Assembly: GCF_040545425.1 (NCBI RefSeq)
Contig: NZ_JBEPLW010000001.1
Length of the DNA stretch: 64,000 nt
Reading direction: 5' to 3' (one strand)
Source of the DNA: Bhargavaea ullalensis
Lineage (GTDB): Bacteria; Bacillota; Bacilli; Bacillales_A; Planococcaceae
A program made the position numbers and the translations under genes. Position 1 is the first letter of the stretch. Each line of letters starts with the position of its first letter. Positions 28,068 through 36,257 of this stretch are shown in pieces. A model generated the notes under the pieces. The model made no database searches. It was given only the letters and a program-made list of their open reading frames with translations, and was not told the DNA's origin.

Positions 28068-28098
28068 AAAACCGCAGCCGGCTGTGTGCGGCTGCGGT
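28068..28098 (-). terminator. Terminator of the CAP protein gene
   Basis: ACCGCAGCC (28071-28079) pairs with GGCTGCGGT (28090-28098); the minus strand continues TTTTC. Confidence 0.8.
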
Positions 28099-28110
28099 GG
28101 ATAGACCTTC

Positions 28111-29253
28111 TTATCTGAACAGGAAGTTTTCCGTGTAGTACGGCTGGTTGTCTTCGTTGAATGCGACGCCGACGCCGAGGAGGCGGTAGTCGCGGTTCAG
28201 GATGTTCTTGCGGTGTCCGAGCGAGTTCATGAGGCCTTCATGGGCGAAGATGGCGCTCGGCTGGCCGTAGGCGAGGTTCTCGCCGGCCCCGCGGAACTGG
28301 ATGCCGTCTTCCGCCATGCGGTCGAACGGCGATTGGCCCTTCAGGTTTTCGTGGGCGAAGTAGCCGTTCTGGGCCATGTCTTCGCTGTGCTTCACGGCGG
28401 TGCCTGCGGTCCGGCCGTCCCAGTCAAGCACACTTTCGCCGTGTGCGACTCGGGCGGCGTTCGTCAGGTCAAACAGCTGCCGCTCGAATCCTTCCTTCAG
28501 GGAGGCGCCGCCGGATGCGTAGAGGGCATTGTGGTTCAGTTCGAGTTTTTTGTCGATGAGCTGGACGGCGGTGACAGTGTCTTTCTGATGCACATCATAA
28601 AAGAACGTCACATAGCTGCCGCCGAGCTCGTACACGTCGTATTCGCCGGTGTCCTGCATGAGGAAGGCATTGCGTCCCTTGATGATCCGGTCGAGCGGCT
28701 TGCCGTAGGCGGCGCGGACTTCGGCTTTCCGGGAGCCGTACTTGATGCCGTCCCGGGAGGCGATCATGTCCTGGTTCGTGTACAGCCCGTTCACGCGTCC
28801 CTTGGCGTCTGCCGAGACCATGACGAAGTTGTGGTAGCCGTCGTGGTAAGTGTCCCAGGCGGTGCCGTATTCGTTTGTCGTCGAGCGGGCCGGTTCGCCG
28901 AGTTCCGCCCGGACGCGGTCTTGCGGGTCTCCGATGGCGAGGTTGTGCACAGTGACGGGTGCGTCGGCCGGCGTCTCAAGGTTCGGTTTGTCGACGGTTT
29001 CGGTGGCCGCCCCCTGTCTGCGGGCGCGATCGTCTTTTACGCTTTGTTCCAGTTTGGCGTAGAGCGATTCCGCTCCGTCGCCGATTTTGCCGATTGCCTC
29101 ATTCACGGCCGGCTTGTCTCGGAAGTCCGCGATCGCCGCGTCGAACCGGTCCAGAAAAGACAGATCGACGTAGCGTGAAACCGGCCCTTCCCAAAGCGGC
29201 CGGGCCAGGAAAACCAGGACGGCCAGCAAAATGAGTGATAATAATCGTCGCAC
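28111..29253 (-). CDS. Membrane-anchored CAP (SCP/PR1) domain protein, YkwD-like
   Basis: 380 residues. An N-terminal membrane segment (LLSLILLAVLVFLA) is followed by a charged linker, a CAP-associated N-terminal domain (about 120-260, with IGDPQDRVRAELGEP) and a C-terminal CAP domain with ARVAHGESVLDWD, HSEDMAQNGYFAHENLKG and SLGHRKNIL, which include the conserved His and Glu residues. The role of such extracellular proteins is poorly defined. GTG 29253 lies seven bases after GGGAGG; a longer frame to 29307 has no such site. Confidence 0.88.
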   Translation of the reverse strand: MRRLLSLILLAVLVFLARPLWEGPVSRYVDLSFLDRFDAAIADFRDKPAVNEAIGKIGDGAESLYAKLEQSVKDDRARRQGAATETVDKPNLETPADAPVTVHNLAIGDPQDRVRAELGEPARSTTNEYGTAWDTYHDGYHNFVMVSADAKGRVNGLYTNQDMIASRDGIKYGSRKAEVRAAYGKPLDRIIKGRNAFLMQDTGEYDVYELGGSYVTFFYDVHQKDTVTAVQLIDKKLELNHNALYASGGASLKEGFERQLFDLTNAARVAHGESVLDWDGRTAGTAVKHSEDMAQNGYFAHENLKGQSPFDRMAEDGIQFRGAGENLAYGQPSAIFAHEGLMNSLGHRKNILNRDYRLLGVGVAFNEDNQPYYTENFLFR

Positions 29254-29370
29254 GTGCACACCTCCCTCGTCCCACCATTTTACCACGCGGCGGGGCGTTT
29301 CATGCATTGGATGAACTGCGAAGGCTGAAAGCGTAAGGGAAAGAAAAGCAACAGAATGGCGGACGGGATG

Positions 29371-29395
29371 TATACCGATAGGTAGGAGGGGTATA
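29371..29395 (+). promoter_or_regulatory. Inverted repeat resembling a CsoR-type operator
   Basis: TATACC (29371-29376) and GGTATA (29390-29395) flank a G-rich centre ahead of the DUF305 gene. Copper-sensing CsoR sites have TACCCC/GGGGTA arms; the right half (GGGGTATA) fits, the left half only partly. Confidence 0.3.
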
Positions 29396-29434
29396 GAGGA
29401 ACTATCAGCTGATCAAAAAAAGGAGGCAGGTAAG

Positions 29435-29887
29435 ATGAAGGCATATCTACGGTTCGGGCTCATGATCCTGACGTCGATCGTCGTCATGTACGTCCTTATG
29501 TACTTCAATACGTATTCGATCGATCATGTGACTTTCAGCGAGACAAGGGTATATATGGCGATCATGATGGGGGGCTTCATGGCGATCATCATGATGCTGT
29601 TCATGCTGAATATGTACAAGAACAAAAAAGCGAACATCGCCATCCTCGCTGCCAGTGTCCTCATCATCGCCGGTAGCCTGTGGCTCGTGAGGAGCCAGGC
29701 GACGGTCGGACAGGTGTCTTACATGCGGGCCATGATTCCTCATCACTCGATCGCCATCATGACGAGTGAGCGGGCGCACATTGAAGATCCGCGCGTCCGC
29801 AAGCTGGCCGACGGCATCATTGAAACGCAGAAAAAGGAAATCAAAGAAATGAAGGCGCTCATCAAAGAGTTGAAGGATAAAGACTGA
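29435..29887 (+). CDS. DUF305 membrane protein
   Basis: 150 residues. Three membrane helices (about 5-25, 40-60 and 68-85) precede a short DUF305 region with SYMRAMIPHHSIAIMTSERAH, whose MIPHH motif and following DPRVRKLA are diagnostic. DUF305 proteins often accompany copper or silver resistance genes and carry Met/His-rich helices. An AAAAAAGGAGG site precedes ATG 29435. It is followed directly by the palindromic repeat element. Confidence 0.88.
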   Translation: MKAYLRFGLMILTSIVVMYVLMYFNTYSIDHVTFSETRVYMAIMMGGFMAIIMMLFMLNMYKNKKANIAILAASVLIIAGSLWLVRSQATVGQVSYMRAMIPHHSIAIMTSERAHIEDPRVRKLADGIIETQKKEIKEMKALIKELKDKD

Positions 29888-29894
29888 ATGCAAA

Positions 29895-30097
29895 ACGGGG
29901 CTGTCCGGTAAGTGCTGGGCTTCCCTATGAGACGGCAAAAAGCAAGGACGGCGGGCGACTCCTGCGGGAAAGCCGACCGGCCGAGACCCCGCACGGCTGT
30001 AAGCCGGAGGAGGATTGGCGGTCGGTCCGCGGAGAGCAGCCAGAGTCCTTGCTTTTTGCACTTTCTCTAAGGGAATCAACTTTTGGGACAGCCCCGT
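29895..30097. repeat. 203-base palindromic MITE-like element
   Basis: Perfect 12-base terminal inverted repeats ACGGGGCTGTCC (29895-29906) and GGACAGCCCCGT (30086-30097) enclose a second perfect pair, GCAAAAAGCAAGGAC (29935-29949) and GTCCTTGCTTTTTGC (30045-30059). There is no coding capacity. The inner pair recurs as the outer arms of 5012-5084. It lies between convergent genes and may also end transcription. Confidence 0.85.
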
Positions 30098-30101
30098 GCC
30101 G

Positions 30102-31562
30102 TTATTGATTGAAATACGGGCCGATGTCCGAGTCGGCGGTCAGCCCGAGAAGCTGGCTGACGGTGACGAACTGATAGCCCTGGGCCTTCAGTCCGGCGAT
30201 CAGCTGAGGCAGGGCATCGGCTGTGGAGGCGTGGATGTCGTGCAGCAGTACGATTGCCCCCGGATGAACCAGGCCGGAGACAAGCCGGTTGACGGCCGCG
30301 GCGTTGCGGCTTTTCCAGTCGAGCGAGTCGACCGACCAGAGGACGATCGGGGAATCCGACTCGGCCGCAACCTGCTTGACCGCATCGTTAATCGCTCCGT
30401 ACGGCGGACGCTCGACATCCGGCCGGACGCCCGTCGCCGCCTCGATCTTCCGGGCAGACTGCACCATCTGCAGGCGGATGCCGTCGATGTCGTACTTCGT
30501 CAGATCCGGATGGCTGTCGGAATGGTTGCCGATCTCATGTCCGGCCTCCGCCACCGCACGCGCCGTGTCCGGATAAAACTCCGCCTGCGAGCCGAGCATG
30601 AAGAACGTCGCCTTCACGCCTTCCTTGGCAAGCGTCTCAAGAATGCGAGGCGTGACCTGCGGATGCGGGCCGTCATCAAATGTCAGCGCCACATACTTGC
30701 CCGCCGGATCAAGCGGCGCCGCTTCGGATCCCCCCTGCACCGTGCCGTCAATCGTACCCGACGGCTTCGCGACACCGAGGCGGGCGGCGGCATCCGGCTT
30801 CATCATCAGGGACACCCGGTCATAGGGCAGGTCGACCTTGACGACACCCGCAGCTCCGGCAGCCACTTCATATTCATCGAAATACACCGTGAACGCCCCG
30901 TCGCCGATCGACCATTTCCAGGAAGCCGGGTCGGCGAGCGCCGCATCCAACTCATCATCAAACACATACTCCATGAGCCCGTCCCTGGCGGCGATCGCTT
31001 CTTTCACGAGCCGCCCGAGCTCCGCGGCGTCCACACCGCCCTCCAGGTCAAACAGCTCACCGAGCGACACCGGCCGCTTCTCCTGCATATCGACGGTGAA
31101 CGGCATCACATTCGTCTGGCCGTTCGCCCCGCCGGCGGACCGGTATGATGTGAACACGAGGCTGTAGAGCGACTCGCCCGCCTGCTTCGTATCCAGCCCG
31201 ATATTCAAATGGCCTCGCAGCCCTTCTTTGAGCGCCGCTTCATTGTCCTGAAGCTCTTTCTTGAACGCGCTCGTCTGGGCATCGATCCACTCCCGAATCG
31301 GCGCGTTGACCGCCTCGCTGTCCGACGACAGCACACTCACGGCGGACGTATATGTATCCGCATCCTCGACCGTCGTCTTCAGATCCAGGCCGGGAAGCAC
31401 ACCCTTCTGTTCCGTCACCACCGCCTTCGCCTGGCCGCTCGGCTCCTTCTTCCCGGTCAGCGCCGGAATCGCCACGCTCAGCACGAGCAGGGCCGCCGTC
31501 GCCACCCCGACGAGCAGCGCCCAAAGTGGCACATTCAGCCACTTCAACTTTCTCTTCAACAC
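30102..31562 (-). CDS. Membrane-anchored polysaccharide deacetylase
   Basis: 486 residues: a membrane anchor (13-35), a DUF3298-like domain (about 110-250) and a C-terminal NodB deacetylase. The NodB motifs are intact: TFDDGPHP (catalytic Asp and metal Asp), HSDSHP (metal histidines), RPPYG, the DSLDW stretch and LLHDIH (catalytic His). Such proteins remove N-acetyl groups from peptidoglycan or wall glycans outside the membrane. GTG 31562 follows AGAGAGG. Confidence 0.9.
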   Translation of the reverse strand: MLKRKLKWLNVPLWALLVGVATAALLVLSVAIPALTGKKEPSGQAKAVVTEQKGVLPGLDLKTTVEDADTYTSAVSVLSSDSEAVNAPIREWIDAQTSAFKKELQDNEAALKEGLRGHLNIGLDTKQAGESLYSLVFTSYRSAGGANGQTNVMPFTVDMQEKRPVSLGELFDLEGGVDAAELGRLVKEAIAARDGLMEYVFDDELDAALADPASWKWSIGDGAFTVYFDEYEVAAGAAGVVKVDLPYDRVSLMMKPDAAARLGVAKPSGTIDGTVQGGSEAAPLDPAGKYVALTFDDGPHPQVTPRILETLAKEGVKATFFMLGSQAEFYPDTARAVAEAGHEIGNHSDSHPDLTKYDIDGIRLQMVQSARKIEAATGVRPDVERPPYGAINDAVKQVAAESDSPIVLWSVDSLDWKSRNAAAVNRLVSGLVHPGAIVLLHDIHASTADALPQLIAGLKAQGYQFVTVSQLLGLTADSDIGPYFNQ

Positions 31563-31730
31563 CTCAACCAGCCTCTCTCCGTGATTTGGCCGCCCGTTCT
31601 CTCTGTGCGGGCCGCCCTCTATGATCCTCCTATTATATCACCTGGAAAGAGATTCCGGCAGTGGGCGAAAAAGATTCAGAAGGATAAGACAAGCCATGTC
31701 CGCGCGGCCGGGCGGAGACGCGCGGGCGCG

Positions 31731-31772
31731 AAAAAGCAGGCCGGGAAACGGACGTTTCCCGCCTGCTGTTTT
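31731..31772. terminator. Terminator
   Basis: AAAAAGCAGGC and GGGAAACG pair with CGTTTCCC and GCCTGC, followed by TGTTTTC; it lies 20 bases beyond the dehydrogenase stop on the minus strand. Confidence 0.85.
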
Positions 31773-31791
31773 CAGGTTTGATTTCCGGAGG

Positions 31792-32937
31792 TCACGGTTT
31801 CAGGATCACTTTCGTGCATTCGTCCCCGTGCTCGTAGAACGTTTTGTAGGCGATCGGCGCCTCTTCAAGCGGGACGATGTGGGAGATGATCTCGGTCGGG
31901 TCGATTTTGTGTTCGGTGATCATCTTGAACAGGTCGGGCATGAGGTGGGGGACCGGCGCCTGGCCTGTTTTGATCGTTACATTGCGCTCGAAGAACCGGC
32001 CGAGCGGGAATGCGTTGTACCAGAGGCCGTACACGCCGGTGAGCTGGACGGTGCCGAACCGGCGGACGGCGCGGTGGGCGGTCCGGATGGCACCGAGGGA
32101 CCCGCCCTGCAGCTTCAGTTTCTGTTCGGCTTTCTCCACCGGCGTCTTGTCCCCGTCCATCCCGACGCAGTCGATGACGACGTCCGCGCCGCCGTTTGTC
32201 AGGTGGTGCAGATAATCGCCCGTTTCCCGGGCATCTTTGAACGGGACCGTCTCGACGCGGTTCATCCGGCGCGCCTTCTCCAGCCGGTACGGCACGCTGT
32301 CGACCGCGATCACCCGCTCGGCGCCCATCATCCACGCGAACTTCTGGGTCATGAGCCCGATCGGACCGCTGCCGAGCACGACGACGCTGTCACCTTTCTT
32401 CACACCGGAGTGGAGCACGCTCCAGTAGGCGGTCGGCAGCACGTCCGACATGAACAGCACCGCCTCATCCGGCACTTCCGCTGATTCCGGGATCACGAAC
32501 GGCAGGAAGTTCCCGAACGGTACGCGCAAGTATTCGGCCTGGCCGCCCGGATGGTTGCCGAACATTTCCGTGTAGCCGAAATAGCCGCCGAAATCGGTGT
32601 GCGGCGTCGGGTTGGAATCAGGATGCTCACACTGGCTTTCCATGTCATGCGTACAGTACCAGCAGTCGCCGCACGCCACGTTGAACGGGATGACGACCCG
32701 GTCGCCCTTTTTCACCTTCGTCACGGCCTTCCCGGTCTCGACGACAATGCCCATCGGCTCATGGCCGATCACATAGCCGTGGCGGGTCGGGATGGACCCG
32801 AGGTAAATGTGCAGGTCGGATCCGCAGATGGCGGTCGAAGTGACGCGGATGATGATGTCATCGTCTTTCTCGATCTTCGGCGCAGGAACATTTTTCACCT
32901 GGATGTCTTTCGTGCCCTGGAACGTAACGGCTCTCAT
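31792..32937 (-). CDS. Zinc-dependent alcohol dehydrogenase (formaldehyde dehydrogenase-like)
   Basis: 381 residues of the medium-chain dehydrogenase family. AICGSDLHIY and GHEPMGIV hold catalytic zinc ligands; ACGDCWYCTHDMESQC holds the four structural zinc cysteines; VVVLGSGPIGLM is the NAD-binding loop. The long sequence between zinc site and Rossmann fold is typical of the glutathione-independent formaldehyde dehydrogenase and related threonine/sorbitol-type enzymes. AAAGGAGG precedes ATG 32937. The actual substrate is not evident. Confidence 0.9.
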   Translation of the reverse strand: MRAVTFQGTKDIQVKNVPAPKIEKDDDIIIRVTSTAICGSDLHIYLGSIPTRHGYVIGHEPMGIVVETGKAVTKVKKGDRVVIPFNVACGDCWYCTHDMESQCEHPDSNPTPHTDFGGYFGYTEMFGNHPGGQAEYLRVPFGNFLPFVIPESAEVPDEAVLFMSDVLPTAYWSVLHSGVKKGDSVVVLGSGPIGLMTQKFAWMMGAERVIAVDSVPYRLEKARRMNRVETVPFKDARETGDYLHHLTNGGADVVIDCVGMDGDKTPVEKAEQKLKLQGGSLGAIRTAHRAVRRFGTVQLTGVYGLWYNAFPLGRFFERNVTIKTGQAPVPHLMPDLFKMITEHKIDPTEIISHIVPLEEAPIAYKTFYEHGDECTKVILKP

Positions 32938-33073
32938 TCGGATTCCTCCTTTGGGTGTCTCCTCTATGGATTGCCGTTCGGGGAGGGGAGTAAACGCGGG
33001 GGATGCGGTCGGGCGGGGGACAAGGTATACTGGAAGGACGAAAAAACTTTTGAACGGAAGAGGGGGAGAGCCG

Positions 33074-33172
33074 ATGATCTTCGGAATGGACAGCATCCCG
33101 GGGTGGTTTTACGTCATGGCGATCTGCGTCGTCCTCCTGTTCGTCTTCCTCGCCGAGTGGTGGACGAGATGA
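33074..33172 (+). CDS. Single-span membrane miniprotein (32 aa), coupled to pentapeptide gene
   Basis: The frame MIFGMDSIPGWFYVM... is almost entirely one membrane helix ending EWWTR. AGAGGGGGAG lies five to six bases before ATG 33074, and the stop overlaps the start of the pentapeptide gene (ATGA), which supports a real, co-translated gene. It is too short for family assignment. Confidence 0.55.
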   Translation: MIFGMDSIPGWFYVMAICVVLLFVFLAEWWTR

Positions 33173-33816
33173 CGGGGAAAATGATGAAGATCCAGCAGCC
33201 GAAAATCGGGAAGGCGCTGCCCGGTGCGGACTGGGAAGAAGCGTTCGATTTAGATGAAGGGACCGTCCATTCGGTGTGCATCGAAGGCGGAACGGCCTTC
33301 TCGGACGGCGGCAGGGTCCGCCTCGACGGCGCCGAATTCAGGAAAGTCGACTTCCGCGGATTCGAAGCGCCCGGCTCGGAAGTGCTCGACTCCGTGTTCG
33401 ACGGCTGCGACCTGTCCAACGCCGACTTCTCGCGCTCCTCGCTGCACCGTTGCGTGTTCCGGCGGGTGAAGCTCACCGGCGCCGTCTTCAGCGAATCGTC
33501 GCTGCGCGACGTCCGATTCGAACACTGCGCCGGCCGGTACGCCAGCTTTAATTTCTCCAAGATCGAGCGCGTGAGGTTCGACGACAACGAACTCGCCTCC
33601 GCCGATTTCGTCGGCTGCGAACTCAAAGGCGTGGAATTCGGAAAGAACCAGCTCGACGACGCCAGCTTCCTCGACACCGACCTTGCCGGCATCGACCTTA
33701 CCCGGGCCGAATACGCCAACCTCACCGTCAGCCCCCAGCTCCTTGCCGGCTGCCGCGTGACCCGCGACCAGGCCGTCGGATTCGCGAGAACGTTCGGACT
33801 GGAGATTGAAGAGTGA
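33169..33816 (+). CDS. Pentapeptide repeat protein (Qnr-like)
   Basis: 215 residues, the length of Qnr proteins. From residue 45 to 185 the sequence follows the A(D/N)(L/F)xx pattern in tandem: GAEFRKVDFRGFE, CDLSNADFSRSSLHRC, NFSKIERVRFDD and ASFLDTDLAGIDL, predicting a right-handed quadrilateral beta-helix. The C-terminal SPQLLAGCRVTRDQAVGF matches the capping end of Gram-positive Qnr-like proteins, which mimic DNA and can protect gyrase. ATG 33169 overlaps the preceding miniprotein; ATG 33181 after ACGGGG is an alternative. Confidence 0.82.
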   Translation: MTGKMMKIQQPKIGKALPGADWEEAFDLDEGTVHSVCIEGGTAFSDGGRVRLDGAEFRKVDFRGFEAPGSEVLDSVFDGCDLSNADFSRSSLHRCVFRRVKLTGAVFSESSLRDVRFEHCAGRYASFNFSKIERVRFDDNELASADFVGCELKGVEFGKNQLDDASFLDTDLAGIDLTRAEYANLTVSPQLLAGCRVTRDQAVGFARTFGLEIEE

Positions 33817-33831
33817 GGCCGAATAAGGATT

Positions 33832-33931
33832 GCGTCTCACTCGGGAGCCGTGGCGTCTCACTCGCGCGGCATTGCGTCTCACTCAGGAGCCTTAGCGACA
33901 CACTCGGACCTGATAGCGTCTCACTCGCGGA
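33832..33931 (+). repeat. 21-nt word array, word GCGTCTCACTCG (5 units)
   Basis: Units start at 33832, 33853, 33874, 33895 and 33916. The array lies 15 bases beyond the pentapeptide gene and directly precedes a second array with another word. Confidence 0.9.
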
Positions 33932-33939
33932 AAACCGAG

Positions 33940-34141
33940 GATAAAGATAACGCTTTGCCTGATAAAGATAACGCTCCACCGGATATAGATAACGTTTCTC
34001 TCAGTAAAGATAACGCTCTATCAGGGAGCCGCGTTCGAGCGGATAAAAGCAACGCTTGGGCGGATAATGATAACGCTTTGCCCAATAAAGATAACGCTCC
34101 ACCGGATAAAGATAACGTTTCTCCCGATAAAGATCACGTTC
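33940..34141 (+). repeat. 21-nt word array, word GATAAAGATAACG (about 10 units)
   Basis: Units start at 33940, 33961, 33982, 34003, 34024 (degenerate), 34042, 34063, 34084, 34105 and 34126. The 3-base shift after 34024 is the only phase break. With the previous array it fills the 364-base gap before 34181. Confidence 0.9.
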
Positions 34142-34180
34142 CCGCACATGCAATCAGAACAGGAAAAGGAAGGTGCACGC

Positions 34181-34648
34181 ATGCTCAGTTTTGCAGAAAA
34201 AGAGGCCATCATTGGAAAGTTTCCGGAGCTCACCCGCAAGGAAGTGTCGATGGGCCGTGTGAACTACCACTTCGACGAGTCGCTCCATGAGAAGAAGATC
34301 GTTGTCCGACACCTCCACGAAAACGGCAACGGCTTCGTGTACGTCGGCAAGCTGCCGGAGTACGAAGCCGACAAAAAAGGCTTCATTAACATCCGCGATT
34401 TCTCCGCCGAAGAACTTGAGCAGGTGATTGCCGATGCGATCGCTTACCTCTCGACCGACCCGGCAGGCGAGCCGGTGAATGAACAATGGAAAAACCGTGA
34501 AGGCACCGTGCTTCACCTGAAAGAGGAAAACGGCTACTTCAATCTGTATTACGGCGACAACTTGGAAGAGGGCTTCGGCTCGGCCAAGGAAGCGCATGTC
34601 TATCTGCTGGACGAAGGCTTCCGTCCGCATGGAGGCTCAAAGAACTGA
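34181..34648 (+). CDS. Conserved hypothetical protein of Bacillales
   Basis: 155 residues, soluble: MLSFAEKEAIIGKFPELTRK..., VRHLHENGNGFVYVGKLPEY, KGFINIRDFSAEELEQVIADAI, and an aromatic C-terminal part (GYFNLYYGDNLEEGFG). I recall such proteins as conserved in Bacillaceae without known function. GGAAGGTG precedes ATG 34181. Longer open frames to the left come from the repeat array and should not be used. It overlaps the next miniprotein gene by one base. Confidence 0.8.
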   Translation: MLSFAEKEAIIGKFPELTRKEVSMGRVNYHFDESLHEKKIVVRHLHENGNGFVYVGKLPEYEADKKGFINIRDFSAEELEQVIADAIAYLSTDPAGEPVNEQWKNREGTVLHLKEENGYFNLYYGDNLEEGFGSAKEAHVYLLDEGFRPHGGSKN

Positions 34649-34749
34649 TGGACGGCAAGAAATTCCTGCTCGTCTTCATGACAATCTTCATTCTCGTCAT
34701 CATCGGTGTCCTGCTTTCGTTCTGGGTGTTCTACAAGGTGGATCAATAA
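34648..34749 (+). CDS. Single-span membrane miniprotein (33 aa)
   Basis: MDGKKFLLVFMTIFILVIIG... is a single hydrophobic helix ending in YKVDQ. Its ATG overlaps the preceding stop (TGATG), so it would be translated by termination-reinitiation; GGAGG is 13 bases upstream. A strong terminator follows at once. Function unknown. Confidence 0.6.
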   Translation: MDGKKFLLVFMTIFILVIIGVLLSFWVFYKVDQ

Positions 34750-34755
34750 CTGGCA

Positions 34756-34788
34756 CAGCCGCCCCGGGAAGGAGGGGCGGCTGCTTTT
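34756..34788 (+). terminator. Terminator
   Basis: CAGCCGCCCC pairs perfectly with GGGGCGGCTG, followed by CTTTT. Confidence 0.9.
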
Positions 34789-34806
34789 GGGTCGGGGGGA
34801 AAAGAA

Positions 34807-36204
34807 ATGCGTCTACAAGAAATCCTCGGATTGGTGAGAGATAATTTTTACTTGGCGCTGTTTGCGGTCTCAGCAATCGCCGTCCTCTTTGCGCTGCTTT
34901 ACTTGATCGGCCGCAAGACGTTTCTTAAAGGATGGAGCCCCCTGTCACTGGGACGGCTGTTCGTGCTCGCCGCATTCACCGGCTACCTGATCATGGTGGC
35001 GGGCGTCACCCTATTCAACAGGGGGCCGGGCTATCAAGCCGGCGTCGACTTGTCTCTGTTCTCGACTTACCGTGAGGCGTGGCATCTCTTCAGCGTCCGG
35101 CACTGGCAATTCATTTACCTGAACATCCTCATGCTCGTCCCGTTCGGCGCCCTGCTGCCGCTGCTTCATCCGCGGTTCAGAAAAGCGGCGTGGACGATCG
35201 GGCTGGCGGCCTTGCTCACGCTGTCGATCGAGACCATCCAGCTGATCACCGGCTACGGCAACTTTGTGGCCGACGACCTGTTCAATAATCTCCTCGGCGC
35301 GATCATCGGCTACGGTCTCACGATGGGCTTCATCCGTCTGAAGGAAAAAGGAGTCAAGCGGGCGCTGATTTTCTTTTCGCCGCTGCTGACCGTGGTGGTT
35401 CTGTCCGCCGGCCTGTTCGGCTATTATGAAATGAAGGAACTTGGGAATCTGTCCATCGTCCCCGCGCACCGGGCGGATTTGAAACAGGCCGCGGTCTCGG
35501 CGGACGTTGATATGAATAAAACCGGCGGGACAGCCCCGGTCTACAGTGCACCCGTCCTTACAAAGAAAACGGCCGATGAGTTCGCCCGTGACTTTTTCAA
35601 GCGTCTTGGCAAAAATCCGGCCGAAATCGAAGACCTTTCCTACCCCGAGGAAGGCCTGTATAGGGTGCAGGGGGAGCCGGCCTACCAGCTGTCGGTCCGG
35701 TTTCGCGACGGCAACTTCAGCCTGACGGACTTTTCGCAGCTGGATGACGGCATGGAGCCGATGGATACGGATGAAGAAACAGTAAGGGAGAGCCTGTCAC
35801 AGTTCGGAGTCGAGATTCCCCGGGACGCCGAATTTCGGCAGACCGGTCCGGGAACGTACGAATGGGCAGTGAATCAGCAGGAACGCGGAGACCGGATGAC
35901 GGATGGCACGCTGGCCGCCGTGTATTACAATGACGGCACGGTGAAGGAACTCGACAACCGACTCATCACCTATAGGAAGGTGAAGGAGGTCGGGCTGAAA
36001 AGTGAACACTCCGCTTATCAAGAGCTTCTGAAGGGGAAGTTCCTGACGCTTCCGGGGAACCAAAAGATCGGCACGCTCCAGGTCCACGACGTCAAACTGA
36101 CTTATTCACTCGACTCCAAAGGCTACTACCAGCCGGTCTATGCCTTCCGCTGCACGCTCGACGGGGAAGACACGACGCTGTTGATTCCGGCGATGGCCCA
36201 ATAA
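34807..36204 (+). CDS. VanZ-like membrane protein with extracytoplasmic C-terminal domain
   Basis: 465 residues. The first 205 form a VanZ-like module of five to six helices with FTGYLIMVAGVTLFN, NILMLVPFGALLPLL and SIETIQLITGYGNFVADDLFNN, whose ExxQ...DxxDxxxN pattern is typical of VanZ. Residues 220-465 are a hydrophilic domain with YxxP-like repeats resembling regulatory-domain proteins of the cell wall; it is not recognised. VanZ itself gives low teicoplanin resistance. GGGGGGAAAAG precedes ATG 34807. Confidence 0.82.
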   Translation: MRLQEILGLVRDNFYLALFAVSAIAVLFALLYLIGRKTFLKGWSPLSLGRLFVLAAFTGYLIMVAGVTLFNRGPGYQAGVDLSLFSTYREAWHLFSVRHWQFIYLNILMLVPFGALLPLLHPRFRKAAWTIGLAALLTLSIETIQLITGYGNFVADDLFNNLLGAIIGYGLTMGFIRLKEKGVKRALIFFSPLLTVVVLSAGLFGYYEMKELGNLSIVPAHRADLKQAAVSADVDMNKTGGTAPVYSAPVLTKKTADEFARDFFKRLGKNPAEIEDLSYPEEGLYRVQGEPAYQLSVRFRDGNFSLTDFSQLDDGMEPMDTDEETVRESLSQFGVEIPRDAEFRQTGPGTYEWAVNQQERGDRMTDGTLAAVYYNDGTVKELDNRLITYRKVKEVGLKSEHSAYQELLKGKFLTLPGNQKIGTLQVHDVKLTYSLDSKGYYQPVYAFRCTLDGEDTTLLIPAMAQ

Positions 36205-36250
36205 AAAGACTTCGCGTGGGACAATTCTAGTCCGGCATGCGAAGTCTTTT
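36203..36250. terminator. Bidirectional terminator
   Basis: AAAAAGACTTCGC and GCGAAGTCTTTT form a perfect stem between convergent genes. Confidence 0.9.
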
Positions 36251-36257
36251 ACTAATT

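Noticed and set aside
33850..34290. 146-residue KDNALPDKDNAPPD-repeat protein
   Set aside because: It is translation of the GATAAAGATAACG array; the frame continues out of frame into the real gene at 34181.
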